NCBI GenBank assembly: GCA_012656075.1
Contig: JAAKBF010000221.1
Coordinates: 496,001-560,000, forward strand
Direction: 5' to 3'
Length of the DNA stretch: 64,000 bases
Origin: Phytophthora hibernalis
Taxonomy: Eukaryota; Oomycota; Peronosporomycetes; Peronosporales; Peronosporaceae
A program made the position numbers and the translations under genes. The notes below the pieces were generated by a model. That model saw only the letters and a program-made list of their open reading frames with translations, did not search any database and was not told the DNA's origin. Shown in pieces: positions 24,051 to 34,656 of the stretch (the stretch's first letter is position 1; each line of letters begins with the position of its first letter).

Positions 24051-24718
24051 CTCCAGAATAGTCGTGGGTGCCAATTTCCGACTAGTCACTTTTTAATTTT
24101 CAGGTAGCCAGTTTTTGTGACTACGTTCCAAGTAGCCACTTTTGTTTGCGAACTAGCCACTAGTGGCCACGCGAAGCAGCACAAGTGGCTAGTGAAAAAT
24201 CAAACATAGCCTCCGAATTAATTTGCCACTAGTTGTTTGCCGCACTAGCCACTAGTGGCCACGCGCAACAGCAACAGTGTCTAGTTGAAAAATCAATCTG
24301 AGTCAATTTACTGGTAACATGTACTTTTAGGTAGAATACTACACCCTGATCCCTCACCCCCAACCCAGCCAATTTAACCCTAAAGACCCCCTCTACCTCC
24401 CCTGAAGGGCACCTGCTGCGCTCGGTCGCCAACAAGCCTGGGTTTAACCCCGCGTGCTGCACTCGCGGATCTTAAACCGCAGGAAGCGTTCTGGCTTCCA
24501 TTATATATCAATATACACATATACACATGGATATGCCCTACTGTAGGGACCAAATGAACTTTGGTCCGACCAAAAGTGCGCAAAATTATAGTACCGTCGA
24601 CGTTTGGCTAAGTGCGATCACTCTGACACGCAGAAAGTGGCTATTTGGAACAGCACTCTTAAAGTGGCTAGCTGAAAATTACAGCTACCCGAAAATAAAT
24701 ACCCATAGTCGCTTTAGC
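24051..24718. mobile_element. MITE-like element with long imperfect inverted repeats
   Basis: The left arm 24052-24142 and the reverse complement of 24633-24712 share matching blocks: agtggcta(c/t)ttggaac, tggcta(c/g)ctgaaaatta and accca(c/t)(g/a)gtc-type ends. The interior holds internal palindromic repeats with ccactagtgg at about 24161-24260. Flanks GCTTAGGT (24043-24050) and GCTAAGGT (24719-24726) match at 7 of 8 bases, compatible with an old 8-bp target duplication. No ORF. Confidence 0.55.
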
Positions 24719-24838
24719 GCTAAGGTTGCGATATTGATCATTCTCAGATCGTAAATGGCCAAAGTTATGGTTGCGGTAACGCCATTCCAAATTATTTGCA
24801 CAGGGCACCCAACTGAGAACGCCGCTACTTCTTTGTAA

Positions 24839-27515
24839 GATATCAATTCTTTGGGGTCAAATTCGGTCAAGGTCAAAATGGGTTTACACATTTATTTGGG
24901 TCAACAGGCGGGTCAAATTTGACATGGGTCAAATTGGATCAAATTTTATCATGATAAAAGGGTGGGGAGTTTAACCTTTAAAATCAATTATATATGTCAG
25001 GCTATAACGTGGTCAAAACTCCTTTTGGAATGCGCGCGAAAGCATGCCATTCCGTTGTCACAATATAGCAAAATTGCCCCGGATTTGCTCGGTTGCGGCT
25101 ATTCGCTATCACCGATCTCGGGGATCGCCACACGAAACTACAAGGAATTCAACGATTGACGAGGAAGGACACACGACGCTACGAGCAATGTCATGATCAG
25201 CGTAGTATCGACCGTTGGACGAGCGAAGTGATGGTAACGACAGATCATAACTAGCTATAAGGAAGAGAGAACACCACATATCTAGCTCGAAAGTAAATAT
25301 ACTCACTTTTAAATTGCCTTCTTACCTCACAAGCATCAAGTTCACGACATCACTCCTCCAATCTTTAGCAACCATGGCTACCAACCTTCCTCCGATCGAT
25401 TTCTGCAACGACGGATCGGATTGGAGTGATGTCTCCAATGAGACGATTATCCTCGAGTCAACGCCAGTCGAAACGTTGGGCACCCTGGAGGGAGAAGAAA
25501 ATGGAGATCACCATCGTTTGAGCGGAGGTGAACTTCAACCTCCAGACGTTCAAGTCGAACAGCCAACCAACGCGTCCCTGAGGAACAAGTCCATGAGTTA
25601 TCAAGGGTATTCCTACGCATGCTACTACACGGGGGCTTCTTCCACGAACTATCGGTGCAGTGTCTACCGACGGATGGATTGCAAGGCCAAGCTTTTGTGA
25701 CGGATACTGGAACCAATGTGTCAGGTGAACATCAGCCTGATTGTGCTTCTGACGTCCGGCGCCCGATAGGTTCAAGCTCAACTGTCGTTAACTGGAAAGA
25801 CCAGATGCTGTTGCCGACTGATGAAATTGGGTTGGCTGACGTCACGCTCACACCTCAGGAAGTTTGGCGCATTATGCGCGACAAGTTCTACAACAATGAC
25901 GATTTGATTGTTCAGGGTGCTTCCAAAAAGCAGATTTTGGGTCGGCTTTATCGCACGAGACCAGCCCATTTTGGACGTGACATATACGGCCGTATCGAGA
26001 GTGAGCCACTTTGCGACGTTCGAAACAACCCAGGCCTGAAATTTTTCAGATTCACTTCACCTACTACGAAGACGAGGTTTTGCAACGAGTTATCGGGTGG
26101 GTGCATCCTCAACTTGTCGATCGAATGAGGCAGCAACAAACCTCTCTTCTTTGATGCCACGTACAGATGTGTACCAGAGCATTTCTACCAGCTGGTGATC
26201 ATCATGATGTTTGACAACATTTCCGACCTGTACTTGCCCGTGTTTTATGTTCTAACGGCGGGGAAGACTACAGATGTCTACGAGCATTTGCTGCACTTCG
26301 TGTTCGTTGCAACCAAGAGAAAACTCAAGCCAGCTCACGTTGCCTGCGATTTCGAGTATGCAATGATCAAGGCTATCAAAAATCAGTTTCCTGAAACCCG
26401 CATCATTGGCGGAATTGCTTTAGGTACGGACATATCACTAAATATGTGCTGCCTTTTTCACTTCAAGCAAGCAATCCGACGAAAAATGCTGAAACTTCAG
26501 ATTTTGGAAGAAGAAGTATTCCTAGCAATGCGGGAGGGCTGCTTCGACAGACTGACAGTGATCCCGCGCTCCGATATCACTGGTCAGGGAAGCGTGATGT
26601 TCGATCTCGGTTGAAGCGCGACTGTCTGGTAGCTGGAATTTCCTATTCAAAGGAGAATTGGAAGCGATTTTGGAAATATTTTGAAAGGATGTGAATCAAG
26701 AAATTAAAGCCGGAATGGTGGAATGTGTCTGGTCTTCGTCAAGATTTAGTGAACCGGACGAACAACCCCTCGAGCGCTACAACAGATCGCTTAATGAGGC
26801 ATTTCAGTCGCACACCCAAATGTCACGCAGTTCATTGGTGTTATTGAAGAGCAAAGTCGTGAAAATGTCAGACTTTTAGCGGATATTTCAAACCGTCGGG
26901 CTTTCGCTCCAAATCACGCTCCTGCCCTCACTTCCTCTGACCTCGAACCTGACTCGGAGTCCAATTCGGATAACGAGGGGTTGTAGATTCAGAAGTCAGC
27001 TCCTGCACCTCGTCGATAGCGTCTGTCTCCCCGGAGTACTTGTTACAGTGCGTCAACATCAGTAAATACATAAATATACTTACAAAGTGTATAAAGAGCT
27101 AACTCCATTTTTAAAAGTCAAAATCGCGCTGCTGCACGGATCAAACGGCAGCCCTGTGCTCATGCTTCACCCCTAACCACACCCAGTCTGCCAAAATTGC
27201 GCTGGTTTGCCTGCATGCCCACTTCAGAAAGCGGAGACTAATTGTGTATGCCAACACAACAGTATATATATTTGCATTTGGTCCAGACTTCCAAAACCAC
27301 TTTGACAATTTCTTAGAATTGCTACGTACCTCTACAAGTATATATAAAATAAAGTATCCAAAATATATAATATGACAGTTATATGAAGAATCGTTTGAAA
27401 GATCTTTGTATGGGTCAAATTTAGGGTCAACTTATTTTTGAATAAGACCATGGGTTTGACTTAAAAGTGTTGACCATTTTGACCTTGACCGAATTTGACC
27501 CAAATGAATCGCTCC
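24839..27515 (+). mobile_element. FLYWCH-type MULE with terminal inverted repeats and 8-bp TSD
   Basis: 2,677-bp element. The left terminus (about 24845-24880) and the reverse complement of the right terminus share 'ggtcaaattcggtcaaggtc' plus aaaatgg, about 33 of 36 positions. The flanking octamers are identical: CTTTGTAA at 24831-24838 and again at 27516-27523, an 8-bp target-site duplication typical of MULEs (8-11 bp). The termini continue inward with repeated 'gggtcaa' motifs. The internal gene is a transposase remnant (25374-26986). Confidence 0.85.
25374..26986 (+). pseudogene. FLYWCH/MULE-domain transposase remnant
   Basis: Start MATNLPPIDFCNDGSDWSDV. A FLYWCH-like zinc-binding segment follows (YACYYTGASSTNYRCSVYRR, about 25610-25680), then a linker with DIYGRIESEPLC, then the MULE catalytic domain: FDATYRCVPEHFYQLVIIMM (first Asp), ACDFEYAMIKAIKNQFPETR (second Asp) and CCLFHFKQAIRRKMLKL. 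The C terminus contains NPLERYNRSLNEAF and a Ser/Asp/Glu-rich end. Frame changes at about 25700, 26125, 26612 and 26800 and several stops inactivate it. It lies wholly between the element's terminal repeats. Confidence 0.75.
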
Positions 27516-27630
27516 CTTTGTAAATTTGAGGCTAACCGCCACAGATTACGCAGAAATTTAATTTAGTACGCAGTCGTACTTATGATAAGTAGATTTTCAT
27601 CGAGCTGTGTTGTGATTTATTGTCCTATTG
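26987..27630. other. AT-rich 3' part of the MULE and flank
   Basis: No gene. Contains the non-coding 3' region and right terminal inverted repeat of the FLYWCH MULE up to 27515, then the target duplication and host flank. Confidence 0.5.
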
Positions 27631-27635
27631 TGATT

Positions 27636-27772
27636 ATTTTTGGGTGGCCTGTGCACGTTTATTGGGCATGTGCACGATTTTTGGCCATTCTGTGCACAAA
27701 AAGTGTTTGGGCATCATGTGCACGGGGTTTGGGCATGTGCATGTTATTTGGGCACCCTGTATATTTCTGTGG
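27636..27772. repeat. Degenerate tandem repeat, unit about 22-25 bp
   Basis: About six diverged copies of 'tttgggcatgtgcacg'-like sequence with varying spacing. No coding capacity. Confidence 0.6.
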
Positions 27773-27898
27773 TTGCATTCAATTTGAATTGTTAGGTTGC
27801 TTGTGTAAATTTTAAAAACTTTTATTGAGTGTGCCCTTTGCGCAAATTCGTGTATACACGAAATTTGGGTTTTACTACTTTAAACTACCAGAGAACTA

Positions 27899-27919
27899 CA
27901 GTAGTCACCGCAATTAGTG
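27899..27919. repeat. Tc1/pogo-type terminus (TA + CAGTAGTCACCGC...)
   Basis: A 21-nt sequence starting CAGTAGTCACCGCAATTAG, preceded by TA (27897-27898). An exact reverse-complement copy followed by TA occurs at 37618-37638. TA plus CAGT is the usual end structure of Tc1/mariner and pogo elements. Confidence 0.6.
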
Positions 27920-27967
27920 CCACCCGATACTAGATTTTCTTCATGGAAATTCGTGTAGGCGTCGCTA

Positions 27968-28173
27968 CAGACAACGACGTTGAAACTCGACCCCCATCGA
28001 CATTCATTTTCAATACAGTTGTAGAAAGGTCAGAAGACAAAAACTCGACCCCTACTGCGGTCTTAGCTGCAATTGGTCAAAAATAATATGTCTTTTCTTT
28101 TTTTACTTGAGTTCAAAATCACACTGAAGGGGGGTCGAGTTTTTATGGGGTTGAGTTTCACCGTCGTTGTCTG
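27968..28173. mobile_element. 206-bp MITE with TA target sites
   Basis: Termini CAGACAACGACG(T/G)TGAAACTC followed by (G/A)ACCCC in inverted orientation, flanked by TA at 27966-27967 and 28174-28175. The interior also pairs (aaaactcgacccc against ggggtcgagttttt). Tc1/mariner-type ends, no ORF. It lies 69 bp inside the CAGTAGTC terminus. Confidence 0.75.
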
Positions 28174-28499
28174 TATTTGTGAAAGACACTAATTTAGGTG
28201 TGGTAAATTAGTGTCACTCTCATGTATCTTCGATGGTTTGACGTCACCATGCTATCCTTTGTCGGATCAATGACAGTCTTGCCATCAAAGCACATCCGAA
28301 TACTTCTGAATTAATATCGGGAGATGAAAAGAAAGTGTTTTGGACCTCACCAGCAATAAACCTGAAACCCACATCTGATCAGTGCCTTTCTTGGGAAGTT
28401 GATGCTGCATTTATTGCGTTAATCGTCCACCCGATCAACACATTCAGCAGCGAGGGCCACAAAGACTTATTAGAGACCTTGAGCTACATTCCAGCAGCG

Positions 28500-29160
28500 A
28501 CCAAAGCGGCCCTGATGATGAGGAGCTAGCACTTCTTGCCCTTCTCGGCCCGGACGGTGAACGCTCCCGTTCGCACCGGTTTAACGTTGATCAGCCGTCA
28601 ATAACCCCAGTGTGGAAGTCAAAGTTCCTCTTCAAGAAGGATGATATCGTAAATCTAGTCCAGCAGTTCCGCCTTCCGGATACGTTTCCAACGCAGCAGC
28701 GCATTCGTGTTTCTGCGCTTGAAAATTTGTACACCTTCCTTCGAAGAATGGTGTATCTGGCTAGACTTGAAGATTTAGAAGACCTCTTCGGCCGTGATTC
28801 TACTGCTATCCTTTCGATATCTAATACCGCGCTAGACTTCTTCTACGAATCTTTATCTTACCTTTTGCTGGTCGACAACCTACGACTCATGGATACGACC
28901 CTACCAGAGCGATTTACACGAAGGGAGCCATATTACACACTTGTGTAGGATTTATCGACGGCACTGATCCTGGTATGTGCCGACCGAAAAAGAATCAGAA
29001 GTATGTGTACAACGGACACAAGGTAAACGGAAATTTGTCGTTCTATGTCTTCTGGATAGTAGAAGTAGTAGTAGAACGGTGTGCGCGTTTTTTCTCGGTT
29101 AACTATTTCTACACTCAACGTAGACCGTCCACCCCAGGAATTGGCAGCCCACGTTGAGCT
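28500..29160 (+). pseudogene. PIF/Harbinger transposase, N-terminal half
   Basis: Remnant of a DDE_Tnp_4-type transposase: DEELALLALLGPDGERSR at the start, then FRLPDTFPTQQRIRVSALEN, the helix-turn-helix-like stretch YLARLEDLEDLFGRDSTAIL, and after a frame change GFIDGTDPGMCRPKKNQKYV plus YNGHK, the first catalytic Asp region (FIDGT). Similarity stops soon after YNGHK. The C-terminal half of a matching transposase is found 3.6 kb further on (32690-33063), so the gene was split by later insertions. Confidence 0.7.
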
Positions 29161-30240
29161 CCCTAAGTCTCCCGCCAAAAGTCGCATCCGTCGGAAATGA
29201 TTGTCTCCCCTTCGCGGAGACCCATCGAGCTTGGTGGCGGCAAGTCCGCTGCTTTCTGTCCTCTCCTCGGTCCGGTGCGCTTGGTTGGCCCTTAGTCAGG
29301 CACTAACCCCTTCTCCATGCAACTGCATCGTGGTATAGGACCACGGCAACTATAGCCATTACACCGTTGTAGTATGTAGTTTTGGTATTCTTCTGCGCCT
29401 TATGCTGACCCCTAAGATCATTTCCTTGGCGGAGAGTCTTCTGCGACGCCCCACCTCGTGTACGCTCGAGCCTCGTTGCCGATGTATCTTCCTGGCCTTG
29501 ATCATCAGCGCAGTAAAGTCGTCAGCTGAGCACTCAGCACACGGTTCGACCACCGCGCACGTCGAGCCTTGATCCGTGCCGAGATCTCTGCCCGGAAACC
29601 ATTGACCTCAACCCCATGTCCGTGTAGAGCGGAGCCCCCTGCGTCTTTCACATGAGCGCCCTCCGAGAGCGACGCCGCTGCGCCGCCCCCAGGGAGGGAG
29701 TCACCCCAACCCGACTAGGATTCTTCTGGATATTCTAACTGATTTTTGTTTATACTAAAGAGAAAACATGCGCTTAAGTACGAATAGTACTCGCTGCAAA
29801 CGGAATTATTTTTCATCTAAGCGGTCCCTATCCTGGAACCCGCCACGGTGCGTTCATTCTTCAACAGAGTCGCCTTGTTGAAGCTGTATCTCCATATCAT
29901 CACGTCTCCGACCGTCAGTGCAACTCCGACCAGCATCCGACGCATCGCAAAATTTTATATCATACCAGATTGTGGAGGTTTCGTAAAAATACATCCTCTC
30001 AAATGATTGGCTCCTTGATAGGTGGTATACGTAATTACGACTCGTAAATGAGTGGCGCACGTGCAATTTTGCCGCGCCATTTTGCCCTGTGAGCTCAGTG
30101 CTCGATTGACCACTCGGCGCGGTGAATTGAGGGGGTGCCAAGCATCGGTCACCTTAGAGGGTTTGTCGCGGCCACGAAGAACTGTGAATCACCGTTAATT
30201 CCCCGTCGAGCACGCCAGACGAGTACCCCTGCGAGGTTGT
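29161..30240. other. Unassigned GC-richer segment inside the split Harbinger gene
   Basis: No supported gene. It contains only short ORFs without family resemblance. Base composition is richer in C than its surroundings up to about 29720. It is probably part of the inserted block that contains the Crypton; no terminal repeats recognised. Confidence 0.3.
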
Positions 30241-30251
30241 TGTCTAACCCC

Positions 30252-30315
30252 ACCGACGTAGCTCAATGGAAGAGCTCCCGAAAGGGAAGAAGGTGGTTCG
30301 ATTCCGCCCATCGGT
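30252..30315 (+). repeat. tRNA-like sequence (possible SINE head)
   Basis: 64 nt with tRNA landmarks: acceptor strands accgacg / catcggt (6 of 7 pairs), D-arm gctc/gagc preceded by ta, and a perfect T-arm box B (ggttcgattcc) closed by ggtgg/ccgcc. Box A-like tagctcaatgg is present. The anticodon arm is missing: only tcccgaaagggaagaa lies between D- and T-arms, so it cannot be a working tRNA. tRNA-derived SINEs are known from Phytophthora; this may be one. Confidence 0.55.
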
Positions 30316-30392
30316 AAATTTTCTATGCTCGACAGACCTGACATCAACGGAAGCACTGACTACAAGGACGCGGGAAAGAAGATCGTGTTGCG

Positions 30393-32330
30393 TTACGGGA
30401 CCAGCTTGAGTGTGCCTTGGTGATGAATAGGTGTAGGGTCTACAACGCTATCGATGGCAAGACGCTGGAGATAGGCGTTGGTGAGATCGTTGAGGCCTCC
30501 CTCGCGATACAGCTGCCGAAGCGCCTTGAGTACAGCGTTGGATCCCTTTGATTGTACGCCTCGCGCGCCAAAGTACTCAGTGACTTTGCTTGACGCTAAC
30601 TCTCCGAGCTTACGGACATTATCCTTGTAGCTGGGTAATAATTCGCCGATCGTGTATCCGTCTTCGATGAAGAGCTTCATGAAGGCCACAAGCTGCTTGG
30701 CATCTGATTTCTTGTGCTTGTCCGTGCTTAGTCATCCGCGCGGAACGGCAGTGCACCACGCGAACCAGGTGTCCATAAGTGGTATCGTCTTTGAGCGGCG
30801 TCGGCGCTTCACCGGTACGCTTTCATCTTCATCTCTTGGTCGCTTGGCTTGATCTACATGTGATGATGATTTCGCTTCAGTGTTGGTATTTGCAGCTTCT
30901 AGGGAGTTGACTCGAGCCTCGAGGCTACAGTTGATCTCGATTTACCTTTCAATCAAGGCAGTCTGATGTTCGAACGCAACTTTGGCCTTCACGTTTCCTT
31001 CCATCAGGTCTTCTGCGGTGGTGTTGGCTTGAGCTTTTGACCTCGTGAGTTGCTGTGACCAAGCAAGCAGACTCGTCGTCGTCAAACCAGAGGCTTCAAC
31101 GTATCGCTGGATCGTCTTCATAGCAGGCGCCTGCGCGTTGGTCTTCATCAAAGACGGGTAGTGGAGGAAGATAGTTGCTGTCAGCACATCCCTCACAGCA
31201 GCGCAGACATTGAAGGCCTTGTTACCCAGCGCATGACTCGAATTGAAGAGCTTGCGGCTAACCTCTCTAATATCCTCTTGTGTAGTGGAGTCGAAGACTT
31301 CTAGTGACGGAAGAACACAGGCTTGCTTTGGCGCCATCCCGCTCAGCACCTTGGCTACTTGATGGTCTTCTTTCGGAGTATTGAAGACGTACGCGAAGGC
31401 TTTGTTGGTCGTGGTCAAGTTCCAGGCTCCTCGATCGAATATCCACTGCGCCGTCAGCTCTGAGCTCGCGTTTGCATGCGCACCGCCACGTCAAAACGAA
31501 TGCGAGGTCAGCGGCTCTTCGACTCCAGCTGGACCAACAACACGATCGAGCAAGCGGTTGACAAGAGCGTGGACTCCGACTATCGGTGTCGTGTGGACAG
31601 TCGTGCTTCTCTTCGACGTCTGAGAAGAATCTAGGGCGCCACTGGCTTCAAGAAGGCCCAGCAATGGGATCGAGTCGGTCAGCTCAACAACGACGTCCTT
31701 CGACTGCACTGGAAAGTGATTGAGCAGCCCCGCGCATGCATGATCAAGGCCAGAGCGAGCGCCAGCAGCGGGCAAGTCATGAATTCTTCGTCGGGAAAGA
31801 GCGACAGTGTCTGCTCGTCTGACGTCTTCACGCAGATGAAGCGGATAAAAACACGCCACCAGCACCGATGGTGAGCTGCTGCTTCAGGACGAAGGTCAGG
31901 TCCGAAGCGCGCCCGAACATATACCACAATAGGCATAACAGTGCTGAATCTTGGTAGTCTGACGCACAGCAGGCCGTTGAATACAGATAACTTGTCATCT
32001 TCTTGAGATCATCCTTCGTGCATGCAACCGCTTTCTTGACAAACCCACCACTCTCGCGTTTGATGCAGTGATGTTCAAGGGTACGCCCCAAGCTGAGCAG
32101 CTGGCGGGTCATAGCTCCACCTTGAACAGGGTACTCGTTGGGGAGCCAGCACTTCGCTTGGCGGAAATATTGAGCGACGGAGTGGCGCGACAAGTGCAGC
32201 CCCTTTGCTCCTGCATGAAATGCTAGGTACACACTGAACTTGTCCATCAGCGTCACTAGGGTGCCACCCGCGCGGCTTGGGTCGACAACGATCAACGGCT
32301 TGACATGCTCCATGCTCGTGCCCTCGGCGG
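30393..32330 (-). pseudogene. Crypton tyrosine recombinase (YR transposon), decayed
   Basis: Remnant of an oomycete-type Crypton, a DNA transposon mobilised by a tyrosine recombinase. Pieces from the 5' side (right): LDKFSVYLAF-like N-terminal region (MEHVKPLIVVDPSRAGGTLV, 32313 leftward), DYQDSALLCLLWYMFGRASD (first Arg region of the recombinase), RFICVKTSDEQTLSLFPDEE, then LTSHSF followed by a TGA where the family has Arg, RGGAHANASSEL, DRGAWNLTTTNKAFAYVFNT with the terminal Tyr region, and a C-terminal tail DGYTIGELLPSYKDNVRKLG ending VVDPTPIHHQGTLKLVP at 30393. Frame changes near 31860, 31480 and 30940. It lies between the two halves of a Harbinger transposase. Cryptons lack inverted repeats, so the ends are not mapped. 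Confidence 0.75.
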
Positions 32331-32689
32331 AGAGGAAGCGATTGAACGCCTTTATGGCCGTCGCGCGCGCGCTTGGTGTTGGCGGGCTTCAAATCCTACA
32401 GGTTCATTACTCTTGGTCGGAGAGGCGGCAAATATGCGAGTGATACGTGGCGCACCTCTCGCTTGTAGCACGATACACATATCTGGGCGTCAGCTCCGAC
32501 CAGATATGTCGGAATCGCTCAGCTTCCGACTGCAACGTAAAAGTAAAATCTTATTTTTTATTGGATAAAATAAAATCGTTGACGTGATTCGATTCGCTAA
32601 AAACCATAGGGATGGTTTTTATTGGCCAAAAACGAATTAAAGACCAATCTCATTGGCTAATATGTACCATACAAGGATGAAGTTTGGTC

Positions 32690-33063
32690 GGAGAGACATT
32701 GTTATTCATCCATATCTAGATATTGAGGGCAAGCACTACGTATTCTAAGGTGATCCGGCGTATGACCGACAAGATCACATTGTCGCACCTTTTAAAGGTG
32801 CGGCGCTGACCGATGATGGAGTGAAATTAACAAGCGAAGGTCCGCGTCAGTGTGGAGTGGGGTTTGGCATACTAACACGATACTTGGCGTTCGTGGATTT
32901 CTTCAAGAACCAAAAGCTTCTATTGCAAAGACTGGGAATGATGTACACCATTGGCGCATTTTTGGTGAACGTCCACACTTGCCTCGATGGCCGTCAAACG
33001 TCTAAGGTTTTCCAGATTGTGCCTCCTAATATTCATGAATACTTACATAGCCAATCATTGTAA
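32690..33063 (+). pseudogene. PIF/Harbinger transposase, C-terminal half
   Basis: Reads KHYVF, stop, GDPAYDRQDHIVAPFKGAAL (second catalytic Asp region, GDPAY), then the last part of the domain: GVGFGILTRYLAFVDFFKNQ with the Glu-region position occupied by G (family has VEWGFG), KLLLQRLGMMYTIGAFLVNV and HTC, ending EYLHSQSL at 33063. Same strand and order as the N-terminal half at 28500-29160. The stop upstream of GDPAY and the altered Glu region show it is inactive. Confidence 0.7.
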
Positions 33064-33539
33064 GCTTGGATAAAATCTACGATGTATTCATTTATTTTTG
33101 CGGTAGCCATCGTCTCGATCAAGTGTGTCATCAAGTTCATTCGCGAAGACGTCATCTTCATGACCTTGTCGTCTTTCTTCCTGTCCTTTTCCAGTCAAGA
33201 CTCTTCTTAGGCGATTCGGCGCTCTTCTAGTTTCACATGCTGTTTCCTCTCCTTTGCTCTGTTGCCCCGTGCAGCAGCTTTTGTTTCAAGATAGTTTATA
33301 ATCATCTCCATACCCGTTCGCTTTTGTCGTTTAGAGGGGGTGATCTAAGCCCCTCGTTATCCGAGTCGTTCGAGCGTGAACTTCGCAGCTCCGCCATAGC
33401 GTCACGAACAGCTTCAGCTGATGCTGCCTCGCGTCGCTTCTCTTCAATTCACTTTTTTCTTTTTCTGTTTGATCTGCCCTCTCCTGGATATGGGCATCAA
33501 ACTTTTCACAATTTATTTAGTACAATAGGTCGCTTCTCG

Positions 33540-34368
33540 AGTTGGTTTGTTCTGGTACAAAGACCAGATGGGTAGTCCAAAGCGCATATGTTATCCACCG
33601 AGAAAACTGTTAGTAGCCACAAATCTAAAACAGCGGGAAGAACCTGCTGGACCGAAAACATTTTCTTCTTCACGGGAGAGCTCTCGCCACGCGAACACTC
33701 AAATCTTTCCCGAACGCTTTGAGTTCTCGGGAATACCGATGCTCATTTGCCGATTACCCTCGTCTTTCACGTCCGTACATACAATACCAAGTGAGTTATC
33801 ATGCATCGTCAGGTCTCACACGTCACCCCAGCCGCTCGTACCGCGCAGGCCGACCGAGATCATGTCCAGGCTGTCATTATCGCGATGGTGGAGCGACGCT
33901 TCGCCAGAGAGCAAGACGTGTGGCAATATCCAACCGGTGACCAAGTTCATTTAGCTCATTGCCCCTAAGCTGTATGTTGATCAAGTTGAAAGCTGCTGTG
34001 ATGACACTAAGATGCTAGCTGTCGCCACGTCCGGCAATGCTTTCAGCAACTTTCCTTGCGCGCTGTATGCCGTCGACGTGACGTTCCAACAGAGTTGGCG
34101 ACCCGGAGCCTCCATTCAAGAGAATGACAAGTACTATAGTTCTAAACAGCACTTGTACGGTTTGAAGGTGGAGGTGTCTGTGGACATTTGGACATTTTCA
34201 ATAAACTGCTCAGAGCACGCGAAGGGGGCGACGCATGGCATCACCATGTTCAAGGACAACCAGTCGTTCCACCAGGCCAAGATAGTTAAGCTACCTGGTG
34301 AGGAAACGCTGCACGACGACGGCCCGCTCAAGGAAAAGTTTCCGAACGAGTGGGCAATATTGGCATAG
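33540..34368 (+). pseudogene. DDE transposase fragment (Harbinger-like DDE_4 family)
   Basis: A first part in shifted frames (FADYPRLSRPYIQYQVSYHA, about 33745-33805) leads to an open segment 34012-34368: NFPCALYAVDVTFQQSWRPG (catalytic Asp in AVDVTFQQ), YYSSKQHLYGLKVEVSVDIW, GATHGITMFKDNQSFHQAKI, ending before the expected DKGYQG box. It is truncated and frameshifted, and separate from the split Harbinger gene just upstream. Confidence 0.6.
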
Positions 34369-34656
34369 GGGAGCTGGGGGCTGAAAATGACGCGAGCGAA
34401 GACGCTTTGACGTAGCTTAGCGAGGAATTCTAAGGGAGCACTTAAGGCATCGTTCAGATGTATTTGTTGTGTGGCATTCTAGGCAAATGCATCATTTTTC
34501 GTGTTTGTTGGCGATTGTTTCTGATTACACGCGTGTAAACATATTTTTCGTGAACCGGTTGTTAATTTCCGGAAGACTTGATCTCTCATGCGCTTTCGAC
34601 CGAAACGCCTTTAACATCAGTTCATCTCTAAAGATGAGATATTTGCCGTTTTTAAG

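Noticed and set aside
30252..30315. Functional tRNA gene
   Set aside because: There is no anticodon arm; only 16 nt lie between the D and T arms.
33030..33480. Minus-strand Lys/Glu-rich reading (KERKQHVKLEERRIA) next to the Harbinger end as an accessory Myb gene
   Set aside because: Frames are broken by many stops and it overlaps the transposase end; too weak to annotate.
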